A DNA stretch of 64,000 nt from Porphyridium purpureum (GCA_008690995.1 VRMN01000001.1:2914001-2978000), one strand, 5' to 3'; shown: positions 38,601-47,987, counted from the first letter of the stretch. Program-made: numbers and translations. The notes: a model not told the origin generated them from the sequence alone.

Positions 38601-39752
38601 TCATGCCAGAACCGCCTTCCATCCCGAGCCAACGTCAAATAAGCGATACAACAGCGTCGAAATAAAGATGTTGGTCGCAAAGAACGAACCCACGGCAACG
38701 ATGCTGCGTGGAGACAGGCGCGCGAGGCCAGCAATTCCATGACCAGAAGTGCAACCGCTGCCCAGGCACGTCCCAAATCCGACGAGCAGGCCGCCGACGA
38801 GGTAAAAGGCGTCGGAACGCACCATATGATTGTCGAGCGAACCGGGTCGGAACATGGATAACAGAACACCCGCGGCGATCAAACCAACCAGAAAGAAGCC
38901 ACGATAAATTTTGGACTCGAAGCGGACAGTGGCATCAAACAGTGCGCTCACCAGCCCGCTGATGCCAAGAACTTGGCCTGCGAGAATCATCATTGCCCCC
39001 ACCGCGCTGCCAATCATCAGTCCGCCAACGATGGGCTCCGTATACGAAATGGTGAATTCACGCATCGGCGGCGACGTCTTGAATCGCGCGGCGTCCATCG
39101 CCACCGTGATCACTGCCAGCGCAACAGCAGAAGCACCAATTGCGCTTGTGGCGCCTGGGCGCTCCATTGACGAGCGGAGACTACTCTGGATGGTCTTGCA
39201 CAGAATCATTCCGACAAGCATGGTCCCCACGAACAGAATAGTCTTAAAGTTGAGCGAAGCCACTGCGACGAGCCCGGGCCCTGGGCAAAACCCGGTGAAT
39301 GCCCAACCGGCGCCGAACAAAACACTCCCTACCACGAGCGCGTGGTCGATATCCGTTCTGCACGGAATGTTGAATTCGTCCGCGAAGACGGGCTTCTTGA
39401 AGATGGGCTTGAGCACATAATAGACGACCGAGTTTGCAATGAGACCAGACATGAACACCAGCGCCAGCGACGGATCCCAATGTCCCTCGATCATATTGAA
39501 CAGGTTAAAGAAGCCGTTTGCGTGCCTCGGGTCGACCATCCCACTGATGCCCAGTCCCGCGCCCAGCAGGAGCGCGCAAAGGAAAAAGCTTGCCGCGAGC
39601 CCCCACGAAATTGGCGGCCTTTCGGCCAGCGCCACGGCATCGCCCTTTCCCGCGACCGACGGCGTCGCGTCGCTCTCCGCACTTGCGGTCTCGTCGTTCG
39701 CCATGGCCATCGCGCTCGTCCACGCCAAGAGTACTCTCGAGCGATGAATCAT
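38601..39752 (-). CDS. YeeE/YedE-family sulfur-compound transporter, both halves fused
   Basis: 383 residues with about ten membrane segments. In bacteria such proteins (TsuA/YeeE) carry thiosulfate or related sulfur compounds inward through conserved Cys residues. Here the first half carries the GFCPGPGLVAVAS box of the YedE-related/DUF6691 family and the second half the GSGCTSGHGIAGLARLSPRS box of YeeE. In many bacteria these are separate genes. The substrate-handling Cys of both boxes is kept. Frame extends to 40013, but the two distal GTAC elements and the leader-like composition favour the ATG at 39752 (or the later MAMAN). Divergent from ispD. Confidence 0.87.
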   Translation of the reverse strand: MIHRSRVLLAWTSAMAMANDETASAESDATPSVAGKGDAVALAERPPISWGLAASFFLCALLLGAGLGISGMVDPRHANGFFNLFNMIEGHWDPSLALVFMSGLIANSVVYYVLKPIFKKPVFADEFNIPCRTDIDHALVVGSVLFGAGWAFTGFCPGPGLVAVASLNFKTILFVGTMLVGMILCKTIQSSLRSSMERPGATSAIGASAVALAVITVAMDAARFKTSPPMREFTISYTEPIVGGLMIGSAVGAMMILAGQVLGISGLVSALFDATVRFESKIYRGFFLVGLIAAGVLLSMFRPGSLDNHMVRSDAFYLVGGLLVGFGTCLGSGCTSGHGIAGLARLSPRSIVAVGSFFATNIFISTLLYRLFDVGSGWKAVLA

Positions 39753-40012
39753 CCACCGCAGCGCGCTACCCCACAATCCACCTCTTGACCAAAGACAGAC
39801 CGGCGACTTGCGTGCGCGAGGTTTGCACGGGGCAGCGCACTTCGGACGGCTGGTCACTTGATATAGGGAGCGACGCGCGTCATCGTGGAGAATTCGCGTG
39901 CCGCTTTGCGTCGCCGCAAACTGGTCGATGCGGAACTGGCGGAATGCTTTGCGCTTCCGCTCGTGCGCCAAACGCACGCTCCGCGCTCCGCGTTCCGCAT
40001 CGCCGGATCTCA

Positions 40013-40131
40013 CTGTACACTACGCATTCCCTTTCCACACCAACTGTACACTACTCCCCATCCAAACCCTAGCTGCACTCACTCATGGACTGTACACCCC
40101 AACTGAACATCCGCCCTTGTAGCTCCTGTAC
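40013..40131. promoter_or_regulatory. GTAC element cluster, YeeE/ispD divergent promoter
   Basis: Four GTAC cores at 40015, 40046, 40092 and 40128: ACTGTACAC, ACTGTACAC, ACTGTACAC and CCTGTACTC. Three share the nine bases ACTGTACAC and all point the same way, 150-266 bases before the ispD ATG. A GA-rich leader follows (about 40214-40255). Confidence 0.55.
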
Positions 40132-40280
40132 TCAGCCATGCAATGCATTACATTGTAATTGGCATTGTCATGGCGTGGTGGTGGAGTGCGGGAGATTGTG
40201 GGTATTGTTTTGGGGGTGAGGAGGAAGAGAGAAGGGGAGACGAGGAACGGCGAGCGGTCGGTTTGTTCACCAGAATAACG

Positions 40281-41255
40281 ATGCGGAGATGTGCTGCGAT
40301 GGACAGTGACTCGCGGATGGACAGTCGCACATTGCGTGAGATTCAGGCAGAGGCATCAGCAGCTGCGTTCTGCCCATCCGTGGCTCCGCATGTAAGATCG
40401 GCGTCTGTTGATTCACCACACGGCCACGGCTTCACGAGTGCAGGCGTTTGCCGTGCAGATCGCTTCAGCCAAGCATTCTCGATACGAGCCAGGTCTACGC
40501 TCAAGCAGCGCATGCAGGCGCTGGACGCATTGCGCATGATGCATGCAGACGCGGACGCGCCGAGGTTCTCGGCGATTGTGTTGGCCGGAGGCGTCGGCAG
40601 TCGCATGAAAGCTGATCGACCCAAGCAGTTTTTGGAGCTAGATGGTAAGAGTATTGTGCAGCGCTCGCTAGATATTTTCCTAGCCATGGAAGAGGTGGAC
40701 ACGCTCGTACTGGTCGTGGACGCCGCGTACCGCGACCGGTTTTCGCACCTGCGCGAACATCTTCAATTCGCAGACCCGGGCAAGGAGCGCCAAGACTCAG
40801 TATTTAATGGTCTGCAAAAGATTGTACGCGACTCAAAGTCAAATGGTGGAGGGCTTGTGGCAGTTCATGATGCGGCCCGACCTCTGGTAACGGTGCGCGA
40901 GGTTCGCGAAGTTGTGCGAGATGCGCATGCGCATGGCGCGGCCGTTCTAGGCGTTCCTAGCAAAGCGACAATCAAGGAGTCTGAAGATGGCAAGTTTGTG
41001 CTCCGAACTATCGCAAGGTCGCGTTTGTGGGAGATCCAGACGCCACAGGTTGTCCGATACGACACGTTTTTGCGCGGCTTTGAGCAGGTGCGCTTGAACA
41101 ACCTTGCGGTCACTGACGATGCGTCCATTGTCGAGCAGATCGGTGAACCCGTCAGAATCACCATGGGCCAGTACACTAATATCAAGATAACGACACCCGA
41201 GGACATGCAGATTGCCGAGTCGATTCTCGCGGAAATAGAGCAGCAGCCACAGTAG
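40281..41255 (+). CDS. ispD: 2-C-methyl-D-erythritol 4-phosphate cytidylyltransferase
   Basis: The third enzyme of the plastid MEP pathway joins MEP and CTP to give CDP-ME for isoprenoid, carotenoid and chlorophyll side-chain synthesis. The catalytic domain starts near residue 96 with SAIVLAGGVGSRMKADRPKQ, then VAVHDAARPLV and the AVTDDASIVE motif, covering the full family length. The first 95 residues form a Ser/Ala/Arg-rich leader, fitting import into the plastid. ATG at 40281 chosen; the frame extends to 40143, but that part is GA-rich leader. Followed at 108 bases by a GlmU-like gene on the same strand. Confidence 0.93.
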   Translation: MRRCAAMDSDSRMDSRTLREIQAEASAAAFCPSVAPHVRSASVDSPHGHGFTSAGVCRADRFSQAFSIRARSTLKQRMQALDALRMMHADADAPRFSAIVLAGGVGSRMKADRPKQFLELDGKSIVQRSLDIFLAMEEVDTLVLVVDAAYRDRFSHLREHLQFADPGKERQDSVFNGLQKIVRDSKSNGGGLVAVHDAARPLVTVREVREVVRDAHAHGAAVLGVPSKATIKESEDGKFVLRTIARSRLWEIQTPQVVRYDTFLRGFEQVRLNNLAVTDDASIVEQIGEPVRITMGQYTNIKITTPEDMQIAESILAEIEQQPQ

Positions 41256-41363
41256 AAAGACACACATTGCACCGAAGAACAAAGGTGCACGACGATCATC
41301 CCGCGCTTCAAGCCGCTTGGATAGCGTGTAGTCGCTAATAAAGGGGAAGGGTTTATTCGTGGA

Positions 41364-42470
41364 ATGCAGGAGCTAACTTTGGAAGAGTTTGCGGCGGCGT
41401 CTGTCGCGAACACGGATGGGGTGGTGTCAAAGCTGAACGAAGCGCACGTCGTGGCGCGCTTTCAGGAGCGCGCGATTCGCACAGGGAAAGTGGGAGTGTG
41501 CCTCGCGGCCGGACAAGGCTCTCGCTTTATTAGCGACACGCCAAAAGTTCTTCACGCGTTTCGAGGCAAAGCTCTCGTGTTGCATGCAGTTGATGCGGTC
41601 TTGGATGCCGGGATTCCGCTGGTGCTGGTTGTAGGTGTGGCCATGGACCAGGTCATGGAGTGCGTTTCTCGCCACGTCGAGAACAAGTTCGATAAGGGTC
41701 TGGAAGGTCGCGTGGTGTTTGTGCACCAACCAAGGCCGCTGGGAACTGGTCACGCAGTCTACATGGCATCTGAAGTGCTTCCGAAGGAATTTCCGGGTGA
41801 CGTGATTGTCGTGTACGCAGACAACCCTGGAGTGGACTCTAACCTGTTGAACGCGCTAGCCAAGTTTCATGATACCGGAAAGAAAACGAGCAAGCTCAGC
41901 GCAAGCATTTTAAGCGGAAGCCGCGCAGCTGTTGGACTTGGCGCGGCCAATTATGGACGCCTCGTGCGCTGCCCAAAATCCGAGCACGAGCGACAAAAAG
42001 TCTCAGAAGATGCTGCTGCCCAGGATTCACAGCTGCGACATCGCGTCCTTGATATTGTCGAGAGAAAATACATTGATTCGCTGCCGGACGAGAAAGGCTT
42101 TGTGGTCACCTACGAGTATACATCACCGGGTTTGCAGCGTGCGGGCTCGAAGCGGAAAATAGAGTCCGTGAGCTTCTCAAAGCAGGATCTGCTTGAATTG
42201 GACGAGTTCAATTCAGGCATTGTCCTGGCGCAAGCCAAGATCTACTTTGAAGTTCTGGCTCACGTACGGGCTGCCCAGACGAAGAAGGACCCTCCCAAGT
42301 TCGAATTTTACGCTACGGATTTTGTGAAGGGTATGGTCGCTCGTGGCCTTATTGTGGATGCTTGGAAGATCGATGATGCACTTTTGTGGCGACTTGAAGG
42401 CGCGAACACCGTAGAGGAACTCGCCGAGCTCGAGACCCGATTCAAATGCAAAGAAGCGATCTGCGAATAG
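41364..42470 (+). CDS. GlmU-like sugar-1-phosphate uridylyltransferase, no acetyltransferase domain
   Basis: The product matches the N-terminal uridylyltransferase half of bacterial GlmU: CLAAGQGSRFISDTPKVLHA (about residues 46-65), QPRPLGTGHAV and the metal-binding region VVYADNPGVD, where GlmU has GDxPL. Residues to about 350 complete the NTP-transferase fold with DEFNSGIVLAQ. The left-handed beta-helix acetyltransferase domain of GlmU is absent. It would make a UDP-sugar, perhaps UDP-GlcNAc. Eukaryotes normally use the unrelated-length UAP1 enzyme, so a bacterial-type copy suggests transfer or endosymbiont origin (inference). Targeting is unclear: there is no obvious leader. Stops 36 bases from the coiled-coil gene. 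Confidence 0.8.
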   Translation: MQELTLEEFAAASVANTDGVVSKLNEAHVVARFQERAIRTGKVGVCLAAGQGSRFISDTPKVLHAFRGKALVLHAVDAVLDAGIPLVLVVGVAMDQVMECVSRHVENKFDKGLEGRVVFVHQPRPLGTGHAVYMASEVLPKEFPGDVIVVYADNPGVDSNLLNALAKFHDTGKKTSKLSASILSGSRAAVGLGAANYGRLVRCPKSEHERQKVSEDAAAQDSQLRHRVLDIVERKYIDSLPDEKGFVVTYEYTSPGLQRAGSKRKIESVSFSKQDLLELDEFNSGIVLAQAKIYFEVLAHVRAAQTKKDPPKFEFYATDFVKGMVARGLIVDAWKIDDALLWRLEGANTVEELAELETRFKCKEAICE

Positions 42471-42506
42471 TTAGCCATTTAAAGTACAGAAATTCTTCTG
42501 ATTCAG

Positions 42507-45500
42507 TCAGGTCGTTTGGACTGCCACTCTGATCGCCTCCAGTTTCTGATCTGTGTAAGGATACTTTTGATACAACTCCTCCTTTTCAGAAAGCTTGGCT
42601 CTGAAGTACGCTATTGTACGCCCTTCTTTGGCATGCCTGTCTACGTACAAACTCTTGTACTTTTCACCGCGTTCGACGGCAGCACGCAATTTCTCTTGCT
42701 GGTGTTCGTATCGCTGACAAACAAGCCGATACGCCTCTTGGGCCTGCTTTAGCTCAGCATCTTTCTTCGCCAGCTCACAAGCGAAGCGCTCATTGGACTC
42801 AAGATGGTTTTGCCTGTCCTCTGCCTGCCTCTCTAACGTCTCCAGCTGACTACTCAAGAACTCCACTCGTTTTGCCTTGTCTGTCGACTCACAACAAGCT
42901 GACGCATACAAATTCTCAATCTGATCAAGCTCTCTGCATAGCTCACTGTTTTGTGTCTCCAGCAAGCGGCATTCTTCTGCTCTCCCTTCAAGTTCGTCCT
43001 GAGTGGCCGAGAAGATCTGCTCAGACTCTCGGAGTTCGGTTTTCACCGCATCGATTTCTGCGGCTAGTTCTTGGCCTTGTGCCTTCATCATTTGCATCTC
43101 CATCCCCTGCGAAGTGCATAAATTGTCTAAAGCCGATAACTCTGAAATCTTGGCTTCCATCCTCAAATGCAGTTCTTGGTTTCGCTGTACTTCCAGTTGC
43201 CACGCGTCGCGCATTTCCTCTAAATGCCTCCGGAGAATCCCAACCATGCATTTGGCAGCCGCAGAGGAGCCTGAAGACTCTTGCGAATTCCAACTGTGCT
43301 GGCTTCCAGTTTCCAACGCAAGTCCATCATCCGTATTCGCATTTGCTTCTGCGCTGGCCAGACGACGCAGAACATCATCATGCATTTCTACGATGGCATA
43401 GATCTCGGCGCGGATCTCTGCATTACGCGCCAAAAGATACTCAGGGACGCATTTCTCACCCACCTGGACAAGCCGGTCGATTTCGTTGAATATCTGGTTC
43501 GCCTCTTCTAGCAGTTGAGTGGGCTGGTTCATCTTTGCATCGAGCGCTAACAGCGCGTCTTCAAACGCTTTGTTCTGAAGAACCGACTCAACACTGCAAG
43601 AGCTGCCGGTTTCGTCATCCCCGCTCGTCCCGACATTATCACCGTGACCCTCGGCCGCGCGCACTCTGATTGTGAGCGCTGCGACGGTCGCGTGAAGGCG
43701 GGAAACTTCGTCTCGATCTGCAAGGAGCTCAGTCTGCTCATCATCCTTTCTTGCTGCTTCTGCACGCGGAGACGCACATTCCGTAGACGTCGGCACATCC
43801 AAAGCCGTGTGTTCATTTTGGATTAATAGCTGTTCCAGCTTGTAACGCAAGAGCTCGTTTCGGTGCAACTCGTTTCGCCAGGCGTCGCGCATGTCCTGAA
43901 ATTGGCGCTGCAGTAAAGACACCATGCATTTAGCAGCCTGGGAAGAGTTTGATGCCGCGTCTGAGTTCCAGCTGTGATGACTCGAACTTTCAAGAGCTGC
44001 AGCCTCATTGACTTCTTCCATATCGCTTGCAATGCAACCCAGCACCTCGTCGTATTTTTGCACGATCGTGCAGATCTCAGTACGGAGCCGAGCACTGCAT
44101 TCCAGTAGATGCCCGGGGACGCTGGTACCGCCAGATTGCATGAGCTGCTCAACTTCGGTCAAAAGGCGGCTGCTTCGATCAAGAAGCTGTTGCGGTCGAC
44201 CAATCTTTGACCCAAGGTCTAGAAGCGCCTTTTCGAAGCCTTGATTTTCCAGGACTGATGCAATTCTGCACGAGCTACAGTCACTGTGCTCAGTATCCAA
44301 CTCTCCGCTTACGTTCTGCTCCTCAGCAGCACGCATTCTAATGGTGAGGGCAGCCAGTTTGGCCTTGAGGCTCGCGACTTCATCTGAAGATGCGTGCAAA
44401 GACTGACGCAGAGTACCCATGTCCTTTTCAAGTTCCACCAAGCTTTGTTCTGCTGTTTGTGCTTGCAACTTCAGCACAACAATAGTTTCCTGAAGTTTCG
44501 CAATGTCGCCTCGATTCTCCCTGAGCTCGGCTTCCAACCGCGAGACTAGCTGTGATTCCATAAGGCTGCCTTCCTCAGTGCTATCTGCAGATCTTTGCGT
44601 GGAAATCTCATCTTGACTCATCAGCTCCTCCATTTTACACTGTAACTCCCGATGTGCACGCATCTCTTTCCTCCAAAAGTTGCGCATGTCATCGAGCTGG
44701 CTTTGGAGCAAAGCAACCATGTGTTTTGCGCTCCTTGAAGAGTTTGAAGATGCGCTCGATTCATCGCTGTACAAGCTGATCCCATCTTCTGCCATGTTTT
44801 CTTGGACGCCGGCAGCGGCGAGCGCCGATTGTGTCAGAAAATTATCATGGACAGCTGCATTAACACACTGCTCAGAGCAGGTCTTCGCATGCACGAGACA
44901 TTGTGTGCTCCGTGCAGCCATTATTCTTTGCTGAGTTTGGTGCATGACGTCATCCAAATTGTCATCACCTTGCCAAAAAATTTGCCGCCGCTTTTCAACA
45001 CAACGGCGTAGCATGAGAATTTCATTCTCGAGGCTTTCGTCTTCAAATGCAGACGCGACACTCTCAGACGTGCTCACACCATCGTCTACAAGCCACGTTG
45101 CGGTAGAAGGGTTATTCTTCGCTGCCTCCAAGGCGCCAGTGAGCTCTGCAATTTTCGCATGTAATTGTACGATCTCTTCTTGGTGCGCGAGGCGCTCGAT
45201 GTCGAGCTCTCTCTCGAGCGCTCGAGCTTTTCCATCCACCGACTCAAGCTCCCGTAGCGCACAAATAATCTGATCCATCTGTCCCGCCAGCTTTTGCCAC
45301 TCCGAGGTGCCCCACGCTGGCTCGGAGTTTGCGTGGTCGCTGTCGAAATCGTCCTCGGCCACCAGACTCAGCAAGGAGAAAACAAGCATAATCTGTGTCC
45401 GAAAACGGCCTACAAACCACAAAAGGTCAGAGTTTGAATGTTCGACGAGCGCATCAATCTTCAGTGGATGAACATGGCGACTGGGTTTGCAGTCTTCGCT

Positions 45501-45701
45501 GAGAGCTGATCGTTCTTGCCCGTTTCTACTGTTGTTGGTCACAACAAGCTTTGCGGTACTTTGCGCATGTCTAAAATCTCCGAACGCGGGTTCCTGAGCC
45601 AAAGCACGTGGTCTGTTGTCGTCCATATTTTCATTCGCATCTATGGCCATGGATTTTGCGCCAGGCCACCGGGTATCGCAGTGGACCACCTTGTCCATCA
45701 C
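42507..45701 (-). CDS. Long coiled-coil protein built from repeated modules
   Basis: 1,064 residues, unrecognised. Heptad coiled coils run through most of it, with a continuous charged coil over the last 200 residues. Two modules repeat. Module A recurs near residues 318, 583 and 810: AKHMVALLQSQLDDMRNFW, AKCMVSLLQRQFQDMRDAW and AKCMVGILRRHLEEMRDAW, each followed by a Glu/Leu helix. Module B recurs near 477 and 701: IASVLENQGFEKALLDL and VESVLQNKAFEDALLAL, then a shared stretch ending VPxxLL..A.(L/I)R.EI. So an A-B unit of about 225-265 residues was duplicated. A structural role (centriole, cytoskeleton, Golgi tether) is possible; nothing names it. Confidence 0.8.
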   Translation of the reverse strand: MMDKVVHCDTRWPGAKSMAIDANENMDDNRPRALAQEPAFGDFRHAQSTAKLVVTNNSRNGQERSALSEDCKPSRHVHPLKIDALVEHSNSDLLWFVGRFRTQIMLVFSLLSLVAEDDFDSDHANSEPAWGTSEWQKLAGQMDQIICALRELESVDGKARALERELDIERLAHQEEIVQLHAKIAELTGALEAAKNNPSTATWLVDDGVSTSESVASAFEDESLENEILMLRRCVEKRRQIFWQGDDNLDDVMHQTQQRIMAARSTQCLVHAKTCSEQCVNAAVHDNFLTQSALAAAGVQENMAEDGISLYSDESSASSNSSRSAKHMVALLQSQLDDMRNFWRKEMRAHRELQCKMEELMSQDEISTQRSADSTEEGSLMESQLVSRLEAELRENRGDIAKLQETIVVLKLQAQTAEQSLVELEKDMGTLRQSLHASSDEVASLKAKLAALTIRMRAAEEQNVSGELDTEHSDCSSCRIASVLENQGFEKALLDLGSKIGRPQQLLDRSSRLLTEVEQLMQSGGTSVPGHLLECSARLRTEICTIVQKYDEVLGCIASDMEEVNEAAALESSSHHSWNSDAASNSSQAAKCMVSLLQRQFQDMRDAWRNELHRNELLRYKLEQLLIQNEHTALDVPTSTECASPRAEAARKDDEQTELLADRDEVSRLHATVAALTIRVRAAEGHGDNVGTSGDDETGSSCSVESVLQNKAFEDALLALDAKMNQPTQLLEEANQIFNEIDRLVQVGEKCVPEYLLARNAEIRAEIYAIVEMHDDVLRRLASAEANANTDDGLALETGSQHSWNSQESSGSSAAAKCMVGILRRHLEEMRDAWQLEVQRNQELHLRMEAKISELSALDNLCTSQGMEMQMMKAQGQELAAEIDAVKTELRESEQIFSATQDELEGRAEECRLLETQNSELCRELDQIENLYASACCESTDKAKRVEFLSSQLETLERQAEDRQNHLESNERFACELAKKDAELKQAQEAYRLVCQRYEHQQEKLRAAVERGEKYKSLYVDRHAKEGRTIAYFRAKLSEKEELYQKYPYTDQKLEAIRVAVQTT

Positions 45702-45945
45702 CGAGTCTTTCTTTTACTGGCCGCAAACCCCACCCACTTGAGCAAACGGAAATCTCCTACGAATCGGATTAGGCTTCCGCAAGAACTGCGGGTCCCCTGT
45801 TTCTGTGAAGAGCTATGCAGCGTCCTTTCGTGTCCCCCTTCCCCTGGTCGCGACGCCTTCTGATCGCCCGCACGTCCGGCCTCAACCCAGATCCCTCTCA
45901 TCCAGCCGCAGCACAAGTTTAAATTTTCAAAAGTTTGAATGGAAG

Positions 45946-46061
45946 GTACAGTGCGACGAAGTGGTTTACCGGTTCGAGCAACATCCAGCGCGGTTTTCCA
46001 AATCGGTCCAAGTTCAATCAACTTTTCGGCAGCGTTTTCTAGTAAAACAGCCTCTCTGTAC
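45946..46061. promoter_or_regulatory. Two GTAC elements upstream of the disulfide isomerase
   Basis: GGTACAGT (core at 45946) and CTGTACT (core at 46058) lie 189 and 77 bases before the disulfide isomerase ATG, in the 430-base region divergent from the coiled-coil gene. A purine-rich leader (about 46077-46130) follows. I see no complete ER-stress element. Confidence 0.4.
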
Positions 46062-46134
46062 TAATCCCCAACAAGTAGAGGGAGAGTGGTTGCAAAGGGC
46101 AGCAGAGGTGGATCGGAAGCGAGGGAGAAGACGA

Positions 46135-47499
46135 ATGTGGAGTCAAGTCAGAAGAAAAAGTGCCATGCGTGTGACGTTGCTTGCAGTGGCATGCGTAGCG
46201 ACGAGTCTCGCGATTGCGTCAGTGTCGGCGCTGTACGACTTCAAAAAGTCCAAGGTCGTGGAGCTGACTCCGAAGAACTTTAAGAAGTTGGTGGTCAACT
46301 CGAATGAGACATGGATGGTGGAGTTTTACGCGCCGTGGTGCGGGCACTGCAAGGCATTAACGCCGCATTACAATAAGGCTGCGTCCTCACTGGACGGCAT
46401 TGCGAAGCTGGGCGCGGTGGACGCCGATCAGTACAAGGAGCTCGGCAGCAAGTATGGGGTGCGTGGCTACCCGACGATCAAGATATTTAAGGGAATTGGC
46501 ACCAAGGCGCGCCGCCCATCAGACTATAGTGGCGAACGCTCGGCAAAGGCGATCACGGATTACGTGAAGGGAATTCTGCCGAGCTTTGTTGCTGTGCTCA
46601 AGACAGACGGCGTCGATTCGTTCTTCCGGGACGAGGCTCACCTGCCGCATGTGATTCTTTTCACGCAGAAGAAGCAAACTTCTGCTCAAATGAAGGCTCT
46701 TTCTGCCAAACTGCTCGGTCAGGTCTCGATAGGCGAGGTGCGTGGTACTGTGAAGGGGGGCAAGGAAGTGGCAGCGAAATATCAGGTGGAGAAGTTCCCG
46801 ACGCTTCTTGTTTTTGAGCCGGGCTCGAGCGAGGTAGCGGTCCGCCACGACGAAGACCTGGACAGCAAGAAACTGGCCTCGATCCTCTTGGAGTTTGGCG
46901 GCGCTGAAGCGCCTGAAGTAGCAGATGAAGTAGCAGATGAAAAGGAAACCCGAAAGGAATCGCCTTCCGCTTCACCAAAGAAGGAGAAGGAGCCCAAACC
47001 TGCTGCTGAAAAAACATTTAGCCAGCCGGAAGCACACGACACAAGTTTCCATGTGGTGGCAGATGGCCCCACTTTTGAGCGCGAGTGCTCGAAGCGGAGT
47101 GACGGGCTGATGTGCGTACTTTTCATGGGATCACACACCAGTGTGGCTTCGGATGAAATGATGGAAGTGCTGACACGGTTTAAGTTTGATCGCTTTGCAT
47201 TTGCGCACATCGACACGCAATCGACCTTGGGTAAAGGTGCCGAGTATGCCTCAACCCTCGGCGTACCCAAAGGACATTCCGGCGTTGCAATCATTCGACC
47301 CAACAAGCAGAGGTTTGCGGTGCTCGATAAGGACACGACTCTGAGCCCCGCTGCGCTTCAATCCTTTTTGGACCGTGCCGTTGGTGGCGATCTTCAGTAC
47401 AGAAAGCTACCGACTTTTCCAGAGTGGCCCGCAGCTGAACAGGGCTGTGGCGACTCGAATGACTCAAAAGGGGACGATGATGGCCACTGTGAGTTGTAG
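46135..47499 (+). CDS. Protein disulfide isomerase-like ER thioredoxin protein
   Basis: Catalyses disulfide formation and shuffling in the ER. A signal peptide follows the second ATG (MRVTLLAVACVATSLAIASV), so the start is 46135 or 46165. The first thioredoxin domain is active, with EFYAPWCGHCKALTPHY near residues 62-78, as in P5/PDIA6. A second thioredoxin-like fold without CxxC follows, then a charged linker (about 265-315) and a third, degenerate thioredoxin-like region. Only one active site is left, where P5 has two. The chain ends DDDGHCEL, a variant of the KDEL/HDEL retrieval signal. The frame runs open to 45805, but upstream residues are not signal-like. Confidence 0.9.
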   Translation: MWSQVRRKSAMRVTLLAVACVATSLAIASVSALYDFKKSKVVELTPKNFKKLVVNSNETWMVEFYAPWCGHCKALTPHYNKAASSLDGIAKLGAVDADQYKELGSKYGVRGYPTIKIFKGIGTKARRPSDYSGERSAKAITDYVKGILPSFVAVLKTDGVDSFFRDEAHLPHVILFTQKKQTSAQMKALSAKLLGQVSIGEVRGTVKGGKEVAAKYQVEKFPTLLVFEPGSSEVAVRHDEDLDSKKLASILLEFGGAEAPEVADEVADEKETRKESPSASPKKEKEPKPAAEKTFSQPEAHDTSFHVVADGPTFERECSKRSDGLMCVLFMGSHTSVASDEMMEVLTRFKFDRFAFAHIDTQSTLGKGAEYASTLGVPKGHSGVAIIRPNKQRFAVLDKDTTLSPAALQSFLDRAVGGDLQYRKLPTFPEWPAAEQGCGDSNDSKGDDDGHCEL

Positions 47500-47648
47500 C
47501 TTTCCATAAGCTTTTTGTAAATTCGGTAGGCTCAGACATAAATTCATATGTTTGATCTCTTCATCTGTGACGGAAAAGAGCCAACATAACGTCACAGATC
47601 TGCAAGACGATGCCGCGCATCCATGGGACAGGAAAGAAGCCCTTTTAT

Positions 47649-47987
47649 TTACGCAGGCGTGGGAGTCACCCACTCAGAGAATGGCCGCGGTCTCGATGGT
47701 AGCGTGACTGCCTCGCGCAAAAACACATACGCCTTCTTGACATCCTTCTCGCGGTGCCACTTTCCATGGCGTTTAGACAACTTTCCGTATTGCACTAGTG
47801 TATTCACTTTCACAATGTCCAGGTTGTACATGGCCTCCAGATACAGCTTCACTTCGACCTTCGTCAGGCGGCGATCTACTTCAAAGATTAGTGTGTCCGT
47901 CACGAAGGTATCGTTTGGCAGGAGCGAGCCTGGGTGAATTCCCGGTGGCGGCTGCAAGCGGAATATGCACTTAAGGTTTGGAAACAT
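47649..47987 (-). CDS. MRPL23: Mitochondrial large-subunit ribosomal protein uL23m
   Basis: uL23 sits at the tunnel exit of the large ribosomal subunit. The 112-residue product matches mitochondrial L23: LPNDTF, then RLTKVEVKLYLEAMYNLDIV and VNTLVQYGKLSKRHGKW, DVKKAYVFL. The pattern TKxxVxxYLExxYN is diagnostic. Start chosen at MFPNLKCIFRL, which begins like other uL23m; the ATG at 48011 adds eight residues. No classical mitochondrial presequence, which is common in this family. Tail to tail with the disulfide isomerase. Confidence 0.85.
   Translation of the reverse strand: MFPNLKCIFRLQPPPGIHPGSLLPNDTFVTDTLIFEVDRRLTKVEVKLYLEAMYNLDIVKVNTLVQYGKLSKRHGKWHREKDVKKAYVFLREAVTLPSRPRPFSEWVTPTPA

Noticed and set aside
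40143-40280. N-terminal extension of ispD
   Set aside because: Translates the promoter-proximal GA-rich leader; the transit-like leader already begins at 40281.
45960-45990. GGTTCGAG as a tRNA T-loop
   Set aside because: Flanking bases do not pair into a T-stem and no acceptor or anticodon arm can be found around it.
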